DNA from: Epiperipatus broadwayi
Taxonomy: Eukaryota; Onychophora; Udeonychophora; Euonychophora; Peripatidae
Length of the DNA: 64,000 nucleotides
Reading direction: 5' to 3'
NCBI GenBank assembly: GCA_028023455.1
Contig: JAQFVV010000001.1
Location: forward strand, 23,921,401-23,985,400
Shown piece after piece: positions 11,319-25,578 of this stretch. Under the pieces are notes generated by a model. It was not told the DNA's origin. It saw only the letters and a list, made by a program, of their open reading frames with translations, and did not search any database. Numbering within the stretch: the stretch's first letter is position 1; every line of letters starts with the position of its first letter. Both the position numbers and the translations under genes were made by a program.

Positions 11319-14300
11319 AAAAAGTAAAAAAAAAAAAGACAAATTGAATATTAAAATAAATAATATGTGAATACCGTTTTCAAATTTTTAATTGTTACCT
11401 TGACAAAGATTATAATAATAATTGAAATATTCAAAACTATTTCTATCTAGTGCTGAAGAATGCGCAAGTTTTTTGAAGATTGTGTTCGGAATTGTTGTGT
11501 CTAATTTTTTCCCTAATGAATATGCCATATTGATATTTATATGCATGTGTTCAAAATATGGTTTTCATAATAACTACATAAAAATAGTACATAATTTATA
11601 AAACTAACATATAAAAAACTCTTAAATGTAAGAAAATTAATGTAAAATATAGATTTTAAACACCTCGTTAATTATTTTATATTTACACATAAATTGTATA
11701 TTGGTTTAAAAATTAGTTATTTTTAATAATCTAAACATATTTTACACTAAATAATAATTATAAAATGAATTATAAAAATAAATTACTGTCATTAATATTT
11801 TCTTGAAAACAGCTTTCACTATCCAACAGACTTTGACTGAACTAGACTTTCTTACATACACGTAGGAATCTTTCTTTCCTAACAAAATATACCTTAATTA
11901 TGAATAACGTGGTTTCAAGGATTTATTTTAATACATTTATAAAGCTGGAAAAACAAAGTATTTAAATGAATTGGGTCAGCATGTATATACATAAGTATAA
12001 ATATTGCATGATATATCAAATCCCTAAATGTTTGTCTGTAACGTTATGTGATATTCAAGTCAAACATTTGTCTGTTAGTGTATTTATCTGCTTTGGCTCT
12101 TTAAGCGGGTGAGCCGCAAGGTTTTGTATTGATCGACATGTTGTTTTCTTTCTTTGCTGACATAACACGACGTCAAACAAAATACGGGCATGCTCAGCGA
12201 CATGTGATTCCAAAAATGTGTACAACAAAAATATCCGACGAAATTTGGAGTTTTTACAGTATTTTCAATAAAGGAGAGAATTTAATTTTTTAAAATTTCA
12301 CGAAGCGATAGAAAGAAAATTCGTAGCCTTCTTTCTAATGGAATTTATCCCAGTAAATAGGAATGTTATTCACAAACAAGGCCTATAATGGAGCACCAAC
12401 GTAAAGCACTCATAAGTATAAAATTTTAATTTTTTTTTTTCTTCCTCATCTTTTTTTTTACAAAACAATAAAATAAAGTAAGAGAAAAAAACCAAATTTT
12501 TTTTTTTTATCTTATTGCTTTTTTTTTTTTTGTTTTATTTTTTTTTTTTTTTCTTTTTTACAAAAAATATATTTTATATAAAAAAAAAACACGTGTGAAA
12601 AAATATCACTGGGGTGCTAAATATAAACATCACTGATGTACACAAAAAAATATAAAATAAAGAGATGAAAGTCATTTTATCAGTGATACAGACATTAGCC
12701 TACAATTTCTAGTTTTAGATAGACAAGAAGCCAATTGCTATGATGACAAATGCATATCTATCTTCTGAAAATGATTTGTTTTGTATCTTTTATTAGAATG
12801 AATCTTTTTCTTATAGATGCTTTTGACATTTGGAACTTTTGGGGTACAAGATAAAAATGAAGAATTCTTATGCGAATACTTTTGGAGATTTTGAAGCCCA
12901 GGATTATCTCAGGTAAGACATATTATACATGATTTGAAAGAGAATTTATGGAGGAATACAAAGAAATTATAACTAAAGATGTAATTAATAAATACTTAGT
13001 TCATGATGAATTAAAAATTATGAACAAACAATAAAGTAATAATTATTTTGGATGTTGAAATTTTTTTTCTTCCTTATTTTTTAAATGGTTATCACTATTT
13101 GTCTTAGACTTATTGTTTTCCTTAGTTTTTCTAGTTTCTATTAATATATTTTTTTTTGTTCTAACATAATTAAAACTGAAGTTAATGTGAAAATTGTGTC
13201 TCGGGCCAGTTTTTTAAAAAATTCAATATGGCGTTTTAGACCAAAGTAGATATTTTATGTTCCGGCATTAATAAATCACAACGAAGCATTTTATGCAAAA
13301 GAACTAATTTCTTCCTTATAATTAATTAAAGACTTAATTTGATTACAAGCATATGGTATTTTACCAAAGACATATGGAATAAAACTTTTTAGAGAAAAAA
13401 TGCTCAGGAAAAAATCAGTATATGTGCTTTTAATTACAGCGCAGAACTGAGTAGGTATAGTATTTAAATCGCAAAGAAAATGTAACTACAATATATATAA
13501 CAGGACATACATAAGATAAAAAAATGTACAAAAACAAAATTCATAAATTTTTATATACCAAAAATTTCAAATACATATTGTAATATTAATCTATTGTTTA
13601 CAACATATAACCCCTATAAATTTACATACGAATTAAGTTTTTTCAACTCTCCAGATATGTATGAGTTGTTCCAAACATTTTTTTTTTCACTTGTGAATTT
13701 CTCACTTTTATATATTAAATAGAATCTTTTGTTTAATTTACATTAAATCTTACAATATTTTTTTTGTTAAAACAACCAATTTAAAAAAAACATCTGGTAA
13801 TTATATATATTTGGCCAATTTTCTTTTACAAATTAATCTTTAAAAATGAATTTAAATTTCTAAAATAAGCAAGATTTTTTTTTTGTAATTAAGTTTTATA
13901 ACAAAATCGTGCTTTTTAACATAAAATAAAAATATTAAAATTGTATATTTTCAGCCTAACTACCAATTTATTCTAATAATCCCTCACCCCCCATTAAAAA
14001 AAAAAAATTAGAATATAAACGTCTGAAAAACTAATATAAAAAGTATGTCACAGCATCATGTTAATAAATTGTCAATTGTCTGAGATGATATAACATTCTC
14101 TCATAGTATGCATGATTGTTTCCTTAGTCTTCTGCAAATATGGCGAATTCTAAAATTAATTATATCATGGTAATGAAACGCTGTATGGTAAACAGATTAA
14201 ATTATCATTAAAAGTAAAAAAATGTACTATTGAGGATTATTTTACTTATCACTATATCTGCATAATTTTCTTCTTTTTTTTTTTTTTACAAAAAAAAGCA

Positions 14301-14789
14301 AATAATTCATAATTTATTATTTGTATATTATGTATTGTTGTAGTCATTATGTTATATTTTTAAGACTCAGGTATAATTATTACGAAGCATAGAAGCATAT
14401 TTTACGTGAAAAAAATAATTCCGCCATTAACAAATAGGAATTTTTTGCAGTTGTCCGTAATGCTGCCGAATTTACATATCAAATATAACAGGTATATTTA
14501 AAAATTTAAATTTAGCTTTATTAACACCTTTTGTTGGGTACATTCCTGAAATATACCAAATAGGTCAGGTTGTTATAAACATTTTTTTTTCTATTGTGAA
14601 TTTGTAACATTTATTTATTTATTAAAATATTTTAAGTCACGTTAAATTTTTTAAAAAAATATTACAAAAGGATAGCCAGGCAGTAAATGTTACATTTATT
14701 AAAATCTTTTAATTTCCATTAAATCTTAATTTTTTTTTGTTAAAACCCAATAACCTTTACATAGGCTGGGTACAGCCTGGTATATAGTA
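11319..14789. other. A+T-rich sequence with poly-T tracts; no gene recognised
   Basis: There are long T/A homopolymers at 12425-12590. A small mixed-composition pocket at 12095-12245 holds GCTCTTTAAGCGGGTGAGCC, with no frame or partner. Around 13620-13790 and 14530-14760 there is loosely similar sequence (ACATTTTTTTTT, a CTTGTGAATTT/ATTGTGAATTT block, and CATTAAATCTTA), possibly an old direct repeat. Nothing else. Confidence 0.45.
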
Positions 14790-15185
14790 TAATATATATA
14801 TTAATAATTATGCAGTCTTTTTCAGCACATGGTTTTATGCCCTTTTCAAATGTTAAACATCTATTTTAAAGTTAATCTGCTATTGCACATAGAGCGCTAT
14901 CTAATTTCTACAATAAAAACAAAACATGAATAAATGAAAATAAAATTGAGATTCAATAAAAGTTGAAGAATCCAACAATTCTATATTTTGTTATATTTAT
15001 AGTTGATTCAACCTTTACTGAATCTCTTATCATAATTTTATTTTGTCTTATTCATGACTTTATTTCCTAGTATAAAGCACTAGTGTTCTATGTGCAATAA
15101 TAGATTATCATTAAATTAGATGTTTAACATTTGGAAAGAGTATTGCTGAAAAAGACATTTTAATGTATAATTATTATGAAATAAC
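14790..15185. mobile_element. Foldback / MITE-like palindrome of about 390 bp
   Basis: The inverted arms include AATAATTATGCAGTCTTTTT (left) against AAAAAGACATTTTAATGTATAATTATT (right). They continue through CAGCA, TTTGAAAAG-type sequence, ATGTTAAACATCTA and GCACATAGA, to a centre near 14985 where AGATTCAATAAAAGTTGAA meets its complement. The arms are about 180 bp and moderately diverged. There is no open frame. The family is unknown, and no hammerhead core was seen in it. Confidence 0.8.
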
Positions 15186-18087
15186 TAACCTAATGGACTT
15201 CATTAATTTCATTTTTGATAGTATATATACATTACGCAAAAATTGTTGCAGATTTATTTTAATGTGGTCCTGCATATAATACAGGAATCCTCAGAAAATA
15301 TAATGATTCTACATAATACACTTCATACAATTTGAAATCTGCGATTCATAAAATATATTATATTCAAGAGAAGTTAACTTATATGTAATGAAATATCTGC
15401 CTGTAATTTTTTTTCAAATGACACAGCATTGCATATTGGCCTAGAAAGGATTTTAAAAAAATAAAAAAAATCACTAACTTGTTGAACTTTGTTAGTCATA
15501 TATGACAATACTAAATATAATATTAAAAAAAAAGAACATTGAAATGATAGATGAAGTAGGTTTGATTTTTTCCCTACATGTTTGTCAGAACACACAAACT
15601 GACAAAACCCAATAACTTATACAGTATTTCACTTGCTATTTAGCACCAAATACAGCGATGTGACATAAAATACTATATTCAATTAAGTTTCATTAATGAA
15701 GTTTTTATTATTTATTTCAGTGTTATTTAGGGATTACATCTTTGTTTATTTTGAAATACAGCTGATGAAAGATAGGTAGATAATAAAAACTGCATTGCAA
15801 CATTCTTTAATAACTACAATCAATTTTTATATAAACTAATATCTGATATGACTCTCAATCTAATTTCCCTTTGAACAGTTTTGTGTAATTCTTTTGCTTC
15901 TTGTAGATAAATGTAAACTGTGTAACTACAAAACACAACTAATTTATAATAATTATTTGATTTTATGCTCATATTAATAAAACCTATACTATCATGCATA
16001 ACTCAAATTGTTTTTGCAATTTAAAAAAAAAATATTTATGTAAGTTCAGACTACTTGGAAATCAATAATCATAACACCCCAAACTTTACATGACAAACTT
16101 TTTTTAGTGAGCTATTTAACAGAATTTTGAGAATGCTCAGATAACATTTTCTACATAAAAGCTTTTAAGAGACGAAAAATAAAAGCATCACTGCATTCTA
16201 TAAAGATTAATAATTCTTAACTTGTAGCCCATGTTTAAAAAAACTATTCCTATATTATTTAAAATTACTACTATAACTATATGATTCCAATGGGAATATT
16301 ATAAAAGTGTATGCATTTGCACTTATTATCACTTTCTAAATCAAAAGACTGATTAGTAAGTGTAAATAAAGATTTGATATAACTCCAATAGCCTATAAGA
16401 TTAGAGAGATCACAAAAATATGCTCAATCTATAGAAATAGTTTCTTTTAAAATAAATTAGGCATATGTTTGGGCTTTCATAACCACCTTATAAGGCTAAA
16501 GAAGCTATATTAAATATTTATTTACGGTTACTAATCAATCTTTCAATTTAGAAAGGAATAACTGCAAATGCTGTACTTTTATAATTCCACTAGAATCATT
16601 TAATTATAATAGTAACTTTAAATAATACATTTTTTTAAAACATTCAGACTTAGATGTGCATAGGCAAAAAAATCATATAACAATATAAAGAGAGAGAGAA
16701 AGGGAACTCCCAAGTTGAGCAACACTAGTATAAATCAAATTTCTTTTAAAATGGGGGGGGGGGGTATTTAATCAGAATGACATTTTTCTATAAAGTACTG
16801 TGAAAAATCACTATATTTGTTCCCATTTAGCAAACATATCCTAACATTTTTTTACATGAACATATATCATGTTTGTTAATAAATTCTATTCAATATTTTT
16901 AAAAAAAGCATTACTATAATGATAAACAAAACCATTAATATTCTGTCATTTATAAACCATTTCTAATGTGGCAATAATTTTCTCTAATTATTTTAGTTAC
17001 ATAAATAAAAAAATTATACTAAATAATATTCAGAACACATATTAAAGACAATATACTGTAAACAGATTACTGGTTTAAAAAAAAATTACAGATAGACTAT
17101 TATTAATCTGAAAACAGGACTACAAATCCCATTTTGATTTTGAAAATGAATCAAATACATATCAATAAAAAAAAAACCTCCTATATAATTTGAATAATTA
17201 AAAGATTTTAATAAAAGTAAATGTGAATCTATTACAGTACTTTCATTTTCTTGATTCATTCATTCTATTTTTATAACCAGAGATTTCATGAAGATAAAAC
17301 TATTTTGAATGCTCCATTCTTGAGTCAACTTTTCTAACAAATGTAAACATCAATTTATATTCTATGAGATAAATGAATCTTGATTAAATGCACTATATAA
17401 TCAAATAGCATGGCCATTTGTATATTGAATTTATTTCTTCTGGATCATCTACACATCCTTCTATCACCAGCATTCTTTTATCAGATTTTATAACACATTT
17501 TTTATAAGACAGTAAAATGATGTACAGAATGAATTATATCAAAGACATCCATTCAGACTTTCATTAAATGTGGCCATGTCTTCAAAAGCTCATTCTTTTC
17601 ATTTGATATACAATCTGAAAAATTATTAAGTTTTTTTCGGAGTTGCTAACAGAATGATGGTAGCAGGCCATTCCACCCATAAACATTAAATTCTTAAACA
17701 TTAACATAGGAGAATCAGAATTTACTGTATCTAGTAAACATCTCATATAAAAATAATATTTAGCCTTTAAAAAGTACAGTATTCCTTAAAATAAGAGTTG
17801 GATGACATATTCAATGAGTTTTGCCTAATGGAATCGAAACATTCTGAAACCAATCTAAACATATCAGTAATGATCCAGCCATTTTTATTTTGTGTAATAA
17901 CAGGAAAAACTTTAATTTGTTTCATAGTTATAGGGCATTTACTATTTTAATTACTAATAGTTTATTTCTGAGTACCCGATGCATTGGTATGCACTTACCT
18001 TAGTGCTAAATCCTCTTATCATCATATCTTAACAATGTTCTAAGTCTGCACTGACCAATATAATGCTGTTTTATCTGTTAAACAATA
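15186..18087. other. A+T-rich sequence, nothing recognised
   Basis: A G11 tract at about 16754 and scattered TA microsatellites are all I can see. The 73-codon minus frame at 15374-15595 looks like chance. Confidence 0.45.
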
Positions 18088-18330
18088 AGCTCTTTATTAG
18101 CAATAGCCAAAGTAAATTCTTTCATAAATTCAGTAACTCTTTCATAATCAAATGATATTTCATTACATATTTTATACATAAAAATCCTACATAGTATTTT
18201 TATACACCTGTTCTAGACGGAGCTTTTTATTAATACTAGCCTGGGTAAATTCATTCTTGAATTCAGTGACTCTTTCATAATCAGATATCATTCTTGTTAC
18301 TATTTTACACATAAAAATCTCATGTCATTA
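18088..18330. repeat. Direct duplication, period about 133 bp
   Basis: AGCTCTTTATTAGCAATAGC (18088) and AGCTTTTTATTAATACTAGC (18221) begin two units. Both contain GTAAATTC, AATTCAGT and ACTCTTTCATAATCA, and both end in ACATAAAAATC. Non-coding. Confidence 0.85.
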
Positions 18331-18890
18331 TTTAAAACTCTTTACTGCTGACGCACCCATGCAGAAGTTTAGATTTCAACCGAGTTTGCATGGAATCAGT
18401 AAATCGTAATTACAGGTCTTGGACTATTCATTCTGCTATTTTGTTATGTTTAAAATGATGTATTTTTTTTTCTACGATGAAATTTGGATTACTTATGATT
18501 TTTTTTAAATATTTTTCTTTCACATTTTTTTTTAGATTTACTAGTCGTAAATTTTTTTTACTGCAGAATTTGCTTCTCCTACCACTTGTTTTAGTTTTAA
18601 TATGAAAAGTTCATTTTGGTGATAGTTCAGATCTGGAAGGTACAATGTCAAAAAAGAAAAGAAAAAGGATTGGAGTCATTTTATTTGCAAAGACAATCAT
18701 GATAACCACATCTAAGGCCTTCGTAACGTTTGTGTGTCATAGGGAGACCAGGAATCAGTGAGTATTCAATTAGCTTTATTACATATTTTTTACAGATGTG
18801 TAGAAAACAATAAACATGCTATAAAAATTTAGGCAATTTACATACTAATGATATAAAACATACACATCCAGACTTGATCATATTCCCTAT
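18331..18890. other. A+T-rich sequence, nothing recognised
   Basis: No gene, repeat partner or RNA signal was seen. Confidence 0.45.
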
Positions 18891-19225
18891 CATCCCCTCT
18901 CATACATAATCTCCCACACACATATATAATCAGTGCTCATAAATTTATTTTGATGCTTATTGATTTTACTTTTTATTCATTTTATCTTGAGAGCAAATTT
19001 TGGTTGATATTTTTTTAATATATTTTTTTTTGTAATAATCTCTTGAACACAGACTTTCAAGTACCCTCATACATCAGTGGGTCCATATGGTGATCCTCCC
19101 CCCCACACACACACACAGTCAGTGCTCATAATAAAAAAAAATTATTTTGATGTTTATTGATTTACTTAAATTTTTATTTATTTTATCTTAAGAGAAATTT
19201 TTGTTTGATATTTTTGAGTACTTTA
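18891..19225. repeat. Direct duplication, period about 195 bp, with a CA-rich microsatellite
   Basis: Both units have CA-rich sequence, then CAGTGCTCATAA, ATTATTTTGATG(C/T)TTATTGATT, ATTTTATCTT and TTGATATTTTT. The second copy has CCCCCCCACACACACACACA at about 19097. Confidence 0.85.
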
Positions 19226-19445
19226 TTTACTTAAAAATATATTTTAGGTGCCACCCCCCTTCCCCAATAATATAACAATTAATTACCTTTTTAAATATAT
19301 TACAATTTGTGAAAGTTCTCTTTGCATAATATATCACAAATTTTTCTTCCTAATAATTTTTTCCCTACTTAAAACCAAACATTTCTAGCAGATAACCTGA
19401 TATGGAAGGACAGGATCTGGTCAGCTAGTAAAAATAAGTCACTAA

Positions 19446-19652
19446 CATCACATGATCATTATTTGTTATGCTTCCTCATAACTGTTATTAAAACAGGCAA
19501 CTCTCCATACAGTAATGCCACTCAGTGCAAGCCAGAAGGCTTGTGCATAAAATCCCTATCTAGTACCTATTCATACAATATCCCCCTGGCATCCATTGAT
19601 TACTCTAGTTTGCTGGGTGTAGCAATACGTATAGTGAGTTTTGCCTGTTTTT
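19446..19652. mobile_element. HH-1 family foldback, short form
   Basis: It starts with CATCACATGATCATTATTTG and then the family arm (AACAGGCAACTCTCCATACAG). A loop holds GAAGGCTTGTGCATAAAATC and CTACTCATACAATATCCCC. The opposite arm ends in AGTGAGTTTTGCCTGTTTTT. The hammerhead core is absent. The short reading frame over it (19463-19693) is a by-product. No clear target duplication is visible for this copy. Confidence 0.85.
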
Positions 19653-19714
19653 ACTTTTCTATTTACTGTATTCAAACAGAAGATATGCTATAAATGATAT
19701 TTTTTGCAATTGTA

Positions 19715-19905
19715 TTTTAAATTAAAGATGGCGGCCTAGGTATGTAAGAGTTAACTTATTCGTTATTATGAGCGCTTAAAATGCTCAAGAAATTTCAAAT
19801 AACCGGGTTGAGGTTAAGATTAACAGAAATCTACGCAGCTACGCGTGCGCTTTTTAGATCTTTTCCATCTTTGTCTGCAGATTCCAAAAAGGTAAATTTT
19901 ATTTT
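19715..19905 (+). other. Mixed-composition island with AAGATGGCGGC and a splice-donor-like end
   Basis: AAAGATGGCGGCCTAGG at about 19725 matches the known YY1-type promoter motif. The island continues with CAGCTACGCGTGCGC and ends near 19891 in AAAAAG/GTAAAT, a 5' splice-site fit. It could be a host transcription start with a small first exon, or chance. There is no coding frame. Confidence 0.3.
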
Positions 19906-20504
19906 TCTATGATAAAAAATAAAAATTTTATTTTTGCGATCAAGTAGATTGATTTTTTTTGTCTCTCATTTTTTTGTTAGCTACTGGAGAACAGTTCAGC
20001 ATAAAATTATAATGGAAACAAGTTTTACTTTTTCCGTTATATTTTGAAGTAACCGTTATGAGAGCCTATTGGTATTTTTATTTTTCTATATTTTTTTAAG
20101 TATTAAAATTTTGTTTTTTAATTATATATTTTTTAATTATTGTTTTATATATATATTGATAAAAAAAATTACTATTAAAATTAATACAAAAAAAAAGATC
20201 GTGATTGTCTGCATTTTATTCTATAATGTGAGCTTAGTCTTTGAATTAATTGATACGAGATAGAAATGAATTTCCGAAATATAATGACCTGATTTAGGTG
20301 TTTCTATAATTTCTTTTCTGCATTTTAATAGTAACATTATGCAAATGCTAAAAGTAACAATTTGACTACATAAACTTACGCCAATTATAGACTTGCAATA
20401 TAAATTTCAAAGCTGCATATTTCTTAATTGTTTTTTTTTTTATGTATATATTTGATAAAAAAATTACTATCAAAACTAACATAAAAGTTTTGACAGTATA
20501 TACA

Positions 20505-22610
20505 TAAACTACAAATGTATGTACATCAATAACTATGATGAATTTAGTATTTTTCACTTTTTATTTTATTATTTTGTATATAGTAACTATTTTAGTAATA
20601 ATTTTTAATAAATTACAAACTGTATTGAAGTTCTTTATTATAATATTCAAATTATACTAATTATTGATTAATATTAACTACTTGTTATAAGGGATGTCAT
20701 ACATTGCAAGCCTCTAAAAATACTAACGAAACTAACATAAAAGTAACAGTTTTGACAGTATATATTGTACTGGAATACATTGTGACCGAATGTTTTAGTA
20801 TTTTTAAGAATAAAAATATTTAAGAAATTTTGTTTTAAAAATCAAAGTAAAATAAAAGTTTTAAAAGTTTAGAACAAAAGATTAGGATTGGGGGGGGGTA
20901 TTGTTAAAGAAAGGAAATAAACAATTGTAAAAGGAGGGTAACATTTTAGAAATAAAAGAAATTGAAATTAAAAAATGATTTAATATTGCTTTTTTAATAA
21001 AAAAAAAAAGTATTAAAAATGAGAGGGAGTTCGTTTTGTCTTATAATAAAAGGATTGAATGTGTGCGTGTATAAATAAATTTTGAAAACAAAAAGAATCT
21101 TATTAAACGGCTAAAAAATTAACACAGAAACTAAAAATTGATCTTCACTTAAACCAATGACCAATGGAAAGGATCAGAGACTTTAAATAAAAGAAACAGA
21201 AGTCCAATCAGAGCAAAATCAAATGTACGAAAACCGGTTATAAAAAAAGCGAACTTTGTATTGTTAAATTAAAAAAAAAATTCATTCAAAATCAAAAATT
21301 ATTATTAATAAATTTCGAATCAAAGAATCAAAAGATAAAAATAAAATAAAGTTGATTGGAAAATAAATTGGATCAAATGATGCATTGCTGTACCCATCGT
21401 GTCATACAGCCAGCCGAAGCCTTTTCTGCAGCACCATCAGCAGATAGTACGAAGGACAAACCATGTTCGGGTGAAGTCTAAGGAACAACGGAGTGTCCAC
21501 GCTGAGATCCACGAGTGCCATATAACATCACAAATTAAGGTCTACGAGGAGTTAGCGCTAACCGGTTGGAACCAACATTCTACAGAAGCTACATTTTGTC
21601 ATACTCACATCAAGTCAAATTCTAGGTAACATCTCATTTTTCTTATTCTCCAATTCGTGATCTTTAAGCTGTGATAGATAATTTTTACGAATTAGTATCT
21701 TCAGGGTATCAATTATATTGGCGTCAGTGTCCAACTTTTATTCAGAATTATTGTATGTGTGAATTTTAATTAACAATGTTTTGTATTTTTTATTTTATTT
21801 CAAATGTATTAAAATATTTATTCAAATAAAAAGAGTGTGCGTGTTTGTATTACGAGACAAAGCGATTATTTTAAGAAAATAGAGCGAGATTTAAACTATT
21901 GTTGAAATATTTATGTTAATAGAATGAACATACACATTTATTATGAGGTAATATGTTTAATTTTTACAGAAATAGAGCGGGATTGAAACATAATTGTTAT
22001 TGAGAAATGATTTAAGTTGAAACTAAAAGAGTAAAAAATATCTTTTGAAATAAGGATTTTTTGAATGACGCCAAAGTTTTATCGTGCGGTAAATAATTTT
22101 TATTATTAAGAAATAGAATTTTAGAGTGGGCAGAGATTTTCAAGACAGCTACAATTCAATGAGCTAGCTGGGATTTCAGGTACTAGATTCGTTGCTGGTC
22201 AAGCGAACACATTAATTACTCCGTGATTAACAGGTGCCTAAAGGGATCTCCTTAAAATAGTGTTTGATTGGCCAGTGTTTTAATTTAGTAGCAGTGTTTA
22301 TATTATCAGTAGCTTGCTGCCAAGGATATTGCTCACTCCACCTGAGGGACCAGAAACCTTCAGAGATAAGATGGTTTATTAATGAGGGAAGAGCAGAAAT
22401 ATATTTCTATTATAAAAAAAAAAAGGTGGGCGGTTCAATATATATACAAATGTATGTACATCAATAAGTATGATGAATTTAGTTTTTTTACTTTTTAATA
22501 AATTACAAACTATATTGAAGTTCTTTATTATAATATTCAAATTATAATTATTGATTAATATTTACTTATTATAAGGGATGTCTTATACATTGCAAACCCC
22601 TGTATGGAAA
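20505..22610 (+). mobile_element. Candidate small LTR-type element bounded by direct repeats
   Basis: Two direct repeats (about 20505-20710 and 22440-22605) share ACAAATGTATGTACATCAAT, TGATGAATTTAGT, TTCTTTATTATAATATTCAA and ATAAGGGATGTC. The downstream copy is preceded at about 22412-22432 by an A11GGTGGGCGG purine run, as expected of a polypurine tract. Between them are a mixed-composition island (21360-21625) ending in a splice-donor-like TCTAG/GTAAC, and TGGCGTCAGTGTCC at about 21719. No gag or pol coding sequence is visible. It may be a TRIM-like element or a plain segmental duplication; a third partial copy of the left edge near 20100-20200 and 20725-20765 complicates the reading. Confidence 0.35.
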
Positions 22611-24740
22611 TGCATTTTGAAGGATTACTGAGAAAAATGAAAATTACTAATGTCTTTATTTTATTTCAAGTGATGGATTACTTTAGCTAAGTGTTATTAT
22701 ATATCAAATTTTTAGAAATTTTATGTGAATCCAACTAACCTACTAGCAAACCAATAGTTTTAAGTTGTGTACATGATACCTTTGAATTTATAAAATACTA
22801 TGAAAATGATTATTAGAAATATTAATTTTTATTCTATTTTTTATTACTTAAAATATCAATAATAATATTTTTTTTCAACTTACATTCTTTGGGGTTTTAT
22901 GTTGCAAAAAATATATTTATGTCATTTTTGAGTAATATGAATTTAATTCATGATAAAATTTGTGGATTAACATAATATTCAATATAGCCGCTTAAGCAGT
23001 CAACGTTAAATCAGTGAAGTCAATCTGCCCTATAATCACAAGCATTTATAGTTTAGTTCTTTGTGCAATAATTTTACTTGGCTGATGATTATGCTTCCAG
23101 ACAAATCTCCTCCACCATTAAAATGCTAGTGGGATCACAATCATGTTCTGTACTTCAGTTGTCCATATTTTTTCTGTTTTCATGCCTTCATTAACAATGA
23201 TTTAGATTAGAATTGCAAAGCTTCATTTTTTATATTATATACACTATGTAAGATTGTTGAGCTGACACTATATTTTATGCAATTTACATATATACTTGGG
23301 GGGGGGGGTGTGTGTGTGTTAAAACTTGGAATATTTCCTTATTAACACCACTGCTACGAGTATTCAGATTTGCATTATAATTCATCATTAATAGAAACAA
23401 AAAATATTCAACAAATTAAAGAATATATATATAAATAAAAAAAATATTTTTCTACATAACTTGTGGAAATTGTATGTAAATTAGTTTGCACAGAGATTGA
23501 CAAAATGTCCAGATATTTATTAGAAGTTGTCATATTTTTAATATTTTTATTTGCTATAGAAAATTAATTTTTAGCATGGAATCTTAACTTTCGTTTTTGC
23601 ATATTACTGTGTACAGGTGGATCTTTCACACAACTTCACTTTGAAATCTTTATAAAAACATTTATTACATGTGTTAAATTTTGACCATCTTTTATATCTT
23701 GGCTAATATAATTTAACTATTTATTTATAAAGTGTTGTTTTAATCTGTAGCAATCATTCAGGATCACCATGTCTTATCTTTCATTTGTTATTGAAAATAA
23801 GACTTTCAACATAAAATTGAGATTTCTTTGTTTCTGATTAATGTAGGTAGTGGTATATTTTGCAAAGCATAGTAAGAATTGTTCATTTTTAATGAAAATA
23901 TATTATGGATAGAAAAGTAACAATTTGACATTATAAAGTAATATATTCTTGTTTTACAGGTACACTTGAAAAAATATATATATTTACACAGGATTCAGAT
24001 TTGAACTGATTTTTAACAATTCAACTTCATTAATGTAGTATTAAATTCTTTGCATACATCTTTCTGAAGCATTATTGGTGACCTAAAAATATCTGGAGAA
24101 AAAAAAAGGTTCAAGATCACGCTCTTCTAAATAATGGTAGTGTATTTACATTTAATAAACATTTGTGCTTCATATAAATTCACTTTTTTAAATCACTATA
24201 TATTAATAAAATTCTCTGCAATAAATTGAAATACTAGACCAGAAACCGTGTAACATATATCAAATTGCAAAGAATTTATACATCATTTAAAGTTTTTAAT
24301 TCTGCTATCCATCACTACACTAACAAGTTGAGCATGGCTACATTAACTTTTGCCAAAATAATACCTTAAAAATAGATCAAGACCTTCTATCAATTATACA
24401 TCATTGTATTCAGGTTGCAATAAAACTTGTAGTATAAATATTTCAAATTTAACAACATACAAAAATAACAATAGCTATATGCATAGATTAAATCAGCACA
24501 AAATATTGTACTTCGCTACAACTTGAGTTCAAGAAAAGGCTTTCTTCTACCCGCTTGCTGCGGATTCTATTTATATGTAGTAAATGGTTAAAAAAATTAT
24601 TGTACACTATTATAGTCAGCCATCTTATTGCATACTACACTCGTAGACTACATTTTAACTAATAAGTTGAACTACAGCATTAAACTAACATTTAATCATT
24701 CAATTACTCATTTCTACCATTAATTACTATTGAGTATAAA
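22611..24740. other. A+T-rich sequence, nothing recognised
   Basis: There is a G-run plus GT microsatellite at about 23300-23320. Otherwise it is uninformative. Confidence 0.45.
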
Positions 24741-25578
24741 CTTGGCTGTCATATGGTATTCCTTTATTGAAGTCAGGAATCTCAATCACTATGCAGAGAA
24801 AAACTTGTTAGCCATCTTAATTCCCTTTCTATTCCCGTGCTGTTTTTCCCATATTCTTCTCTATCCTGCTCCATTCCATTTCATCTTTGTCCACTCTATG
24901 ACTTTTATATCTAGATCCCCCATCCTTTTCCAAACCCAGCATAAAAACCAAGAACCCACTTTCTGTATAATGACTTTGTTTATATTTATTCACTTACAAC
25001 TTCATTATTTGTACCCTTTCTGCCTGTAAGCATTTACATTCAATTAACAGATGTGTAATATTTTCCATGCCTTCCTCACATAACTTGCAGACTAAATCAC
25101 CAACATTTCTCTATTTATGTGTATATTTGCTTGTTGCTAACAATCCTGTTCAGGCCTTAACTATTTTCCTTGCGATTATTTTAAATTAACCTGCACCCAA
25201 TATTATTTATTTCTATATATATAAACTTTTTTGCTCTCCATATTACTTCTCCATCTCCCTATTTTTTATTAACACATATATTATTCTATCTCGTTTTTTG
25301 GCCACTATAACACTTTCACTCCACCTTTTGTATATATAGTGACCATACTATACCTTTCTCACCCATCTTGTTGCCTGTTCTTTACTTGTAATTAAATTAA
25401 ATATTTTGGTTATTTTCTTATTTCCCATAAATTGCAATCTACTGAACATTCTCATTTTTGCATCTCTCATATAGACCATTCCATTTTTCCTTGAATTGCC
25501 TCCTTTGCCGTTCATGCATCTGCATCTAATGCATATCTTCTTACTTCTCTGTCCTTTTGGGATGAGTAGACCAGTCAT
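24741..25578 (-). pseudogene. LINE (non-LTR retrotransposon) ORF2 C-terminal fragment, copy 1
   Basis: Read from 25578 down, the frame gives MYMRDAK-type sequence followed by MFSRLQFMGNKKITKIF and ATRWVRKV. Further down, with frameshifts, GDLVCKLCEEGMENITHLL forms the cysteine/histidine knuckle near the end of many LINE reverse-transcriptase ORFs. FLVFMLGLEKD follows. It matches the better copy at 39.4-40.4 kb through the same order of segments, including the 3' flank (GAAGTCAGGAATCTCAATCA). There is no catalytic domain; this is the usual 5'-truncated product of LINE insertion. Confidence 0.8.
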
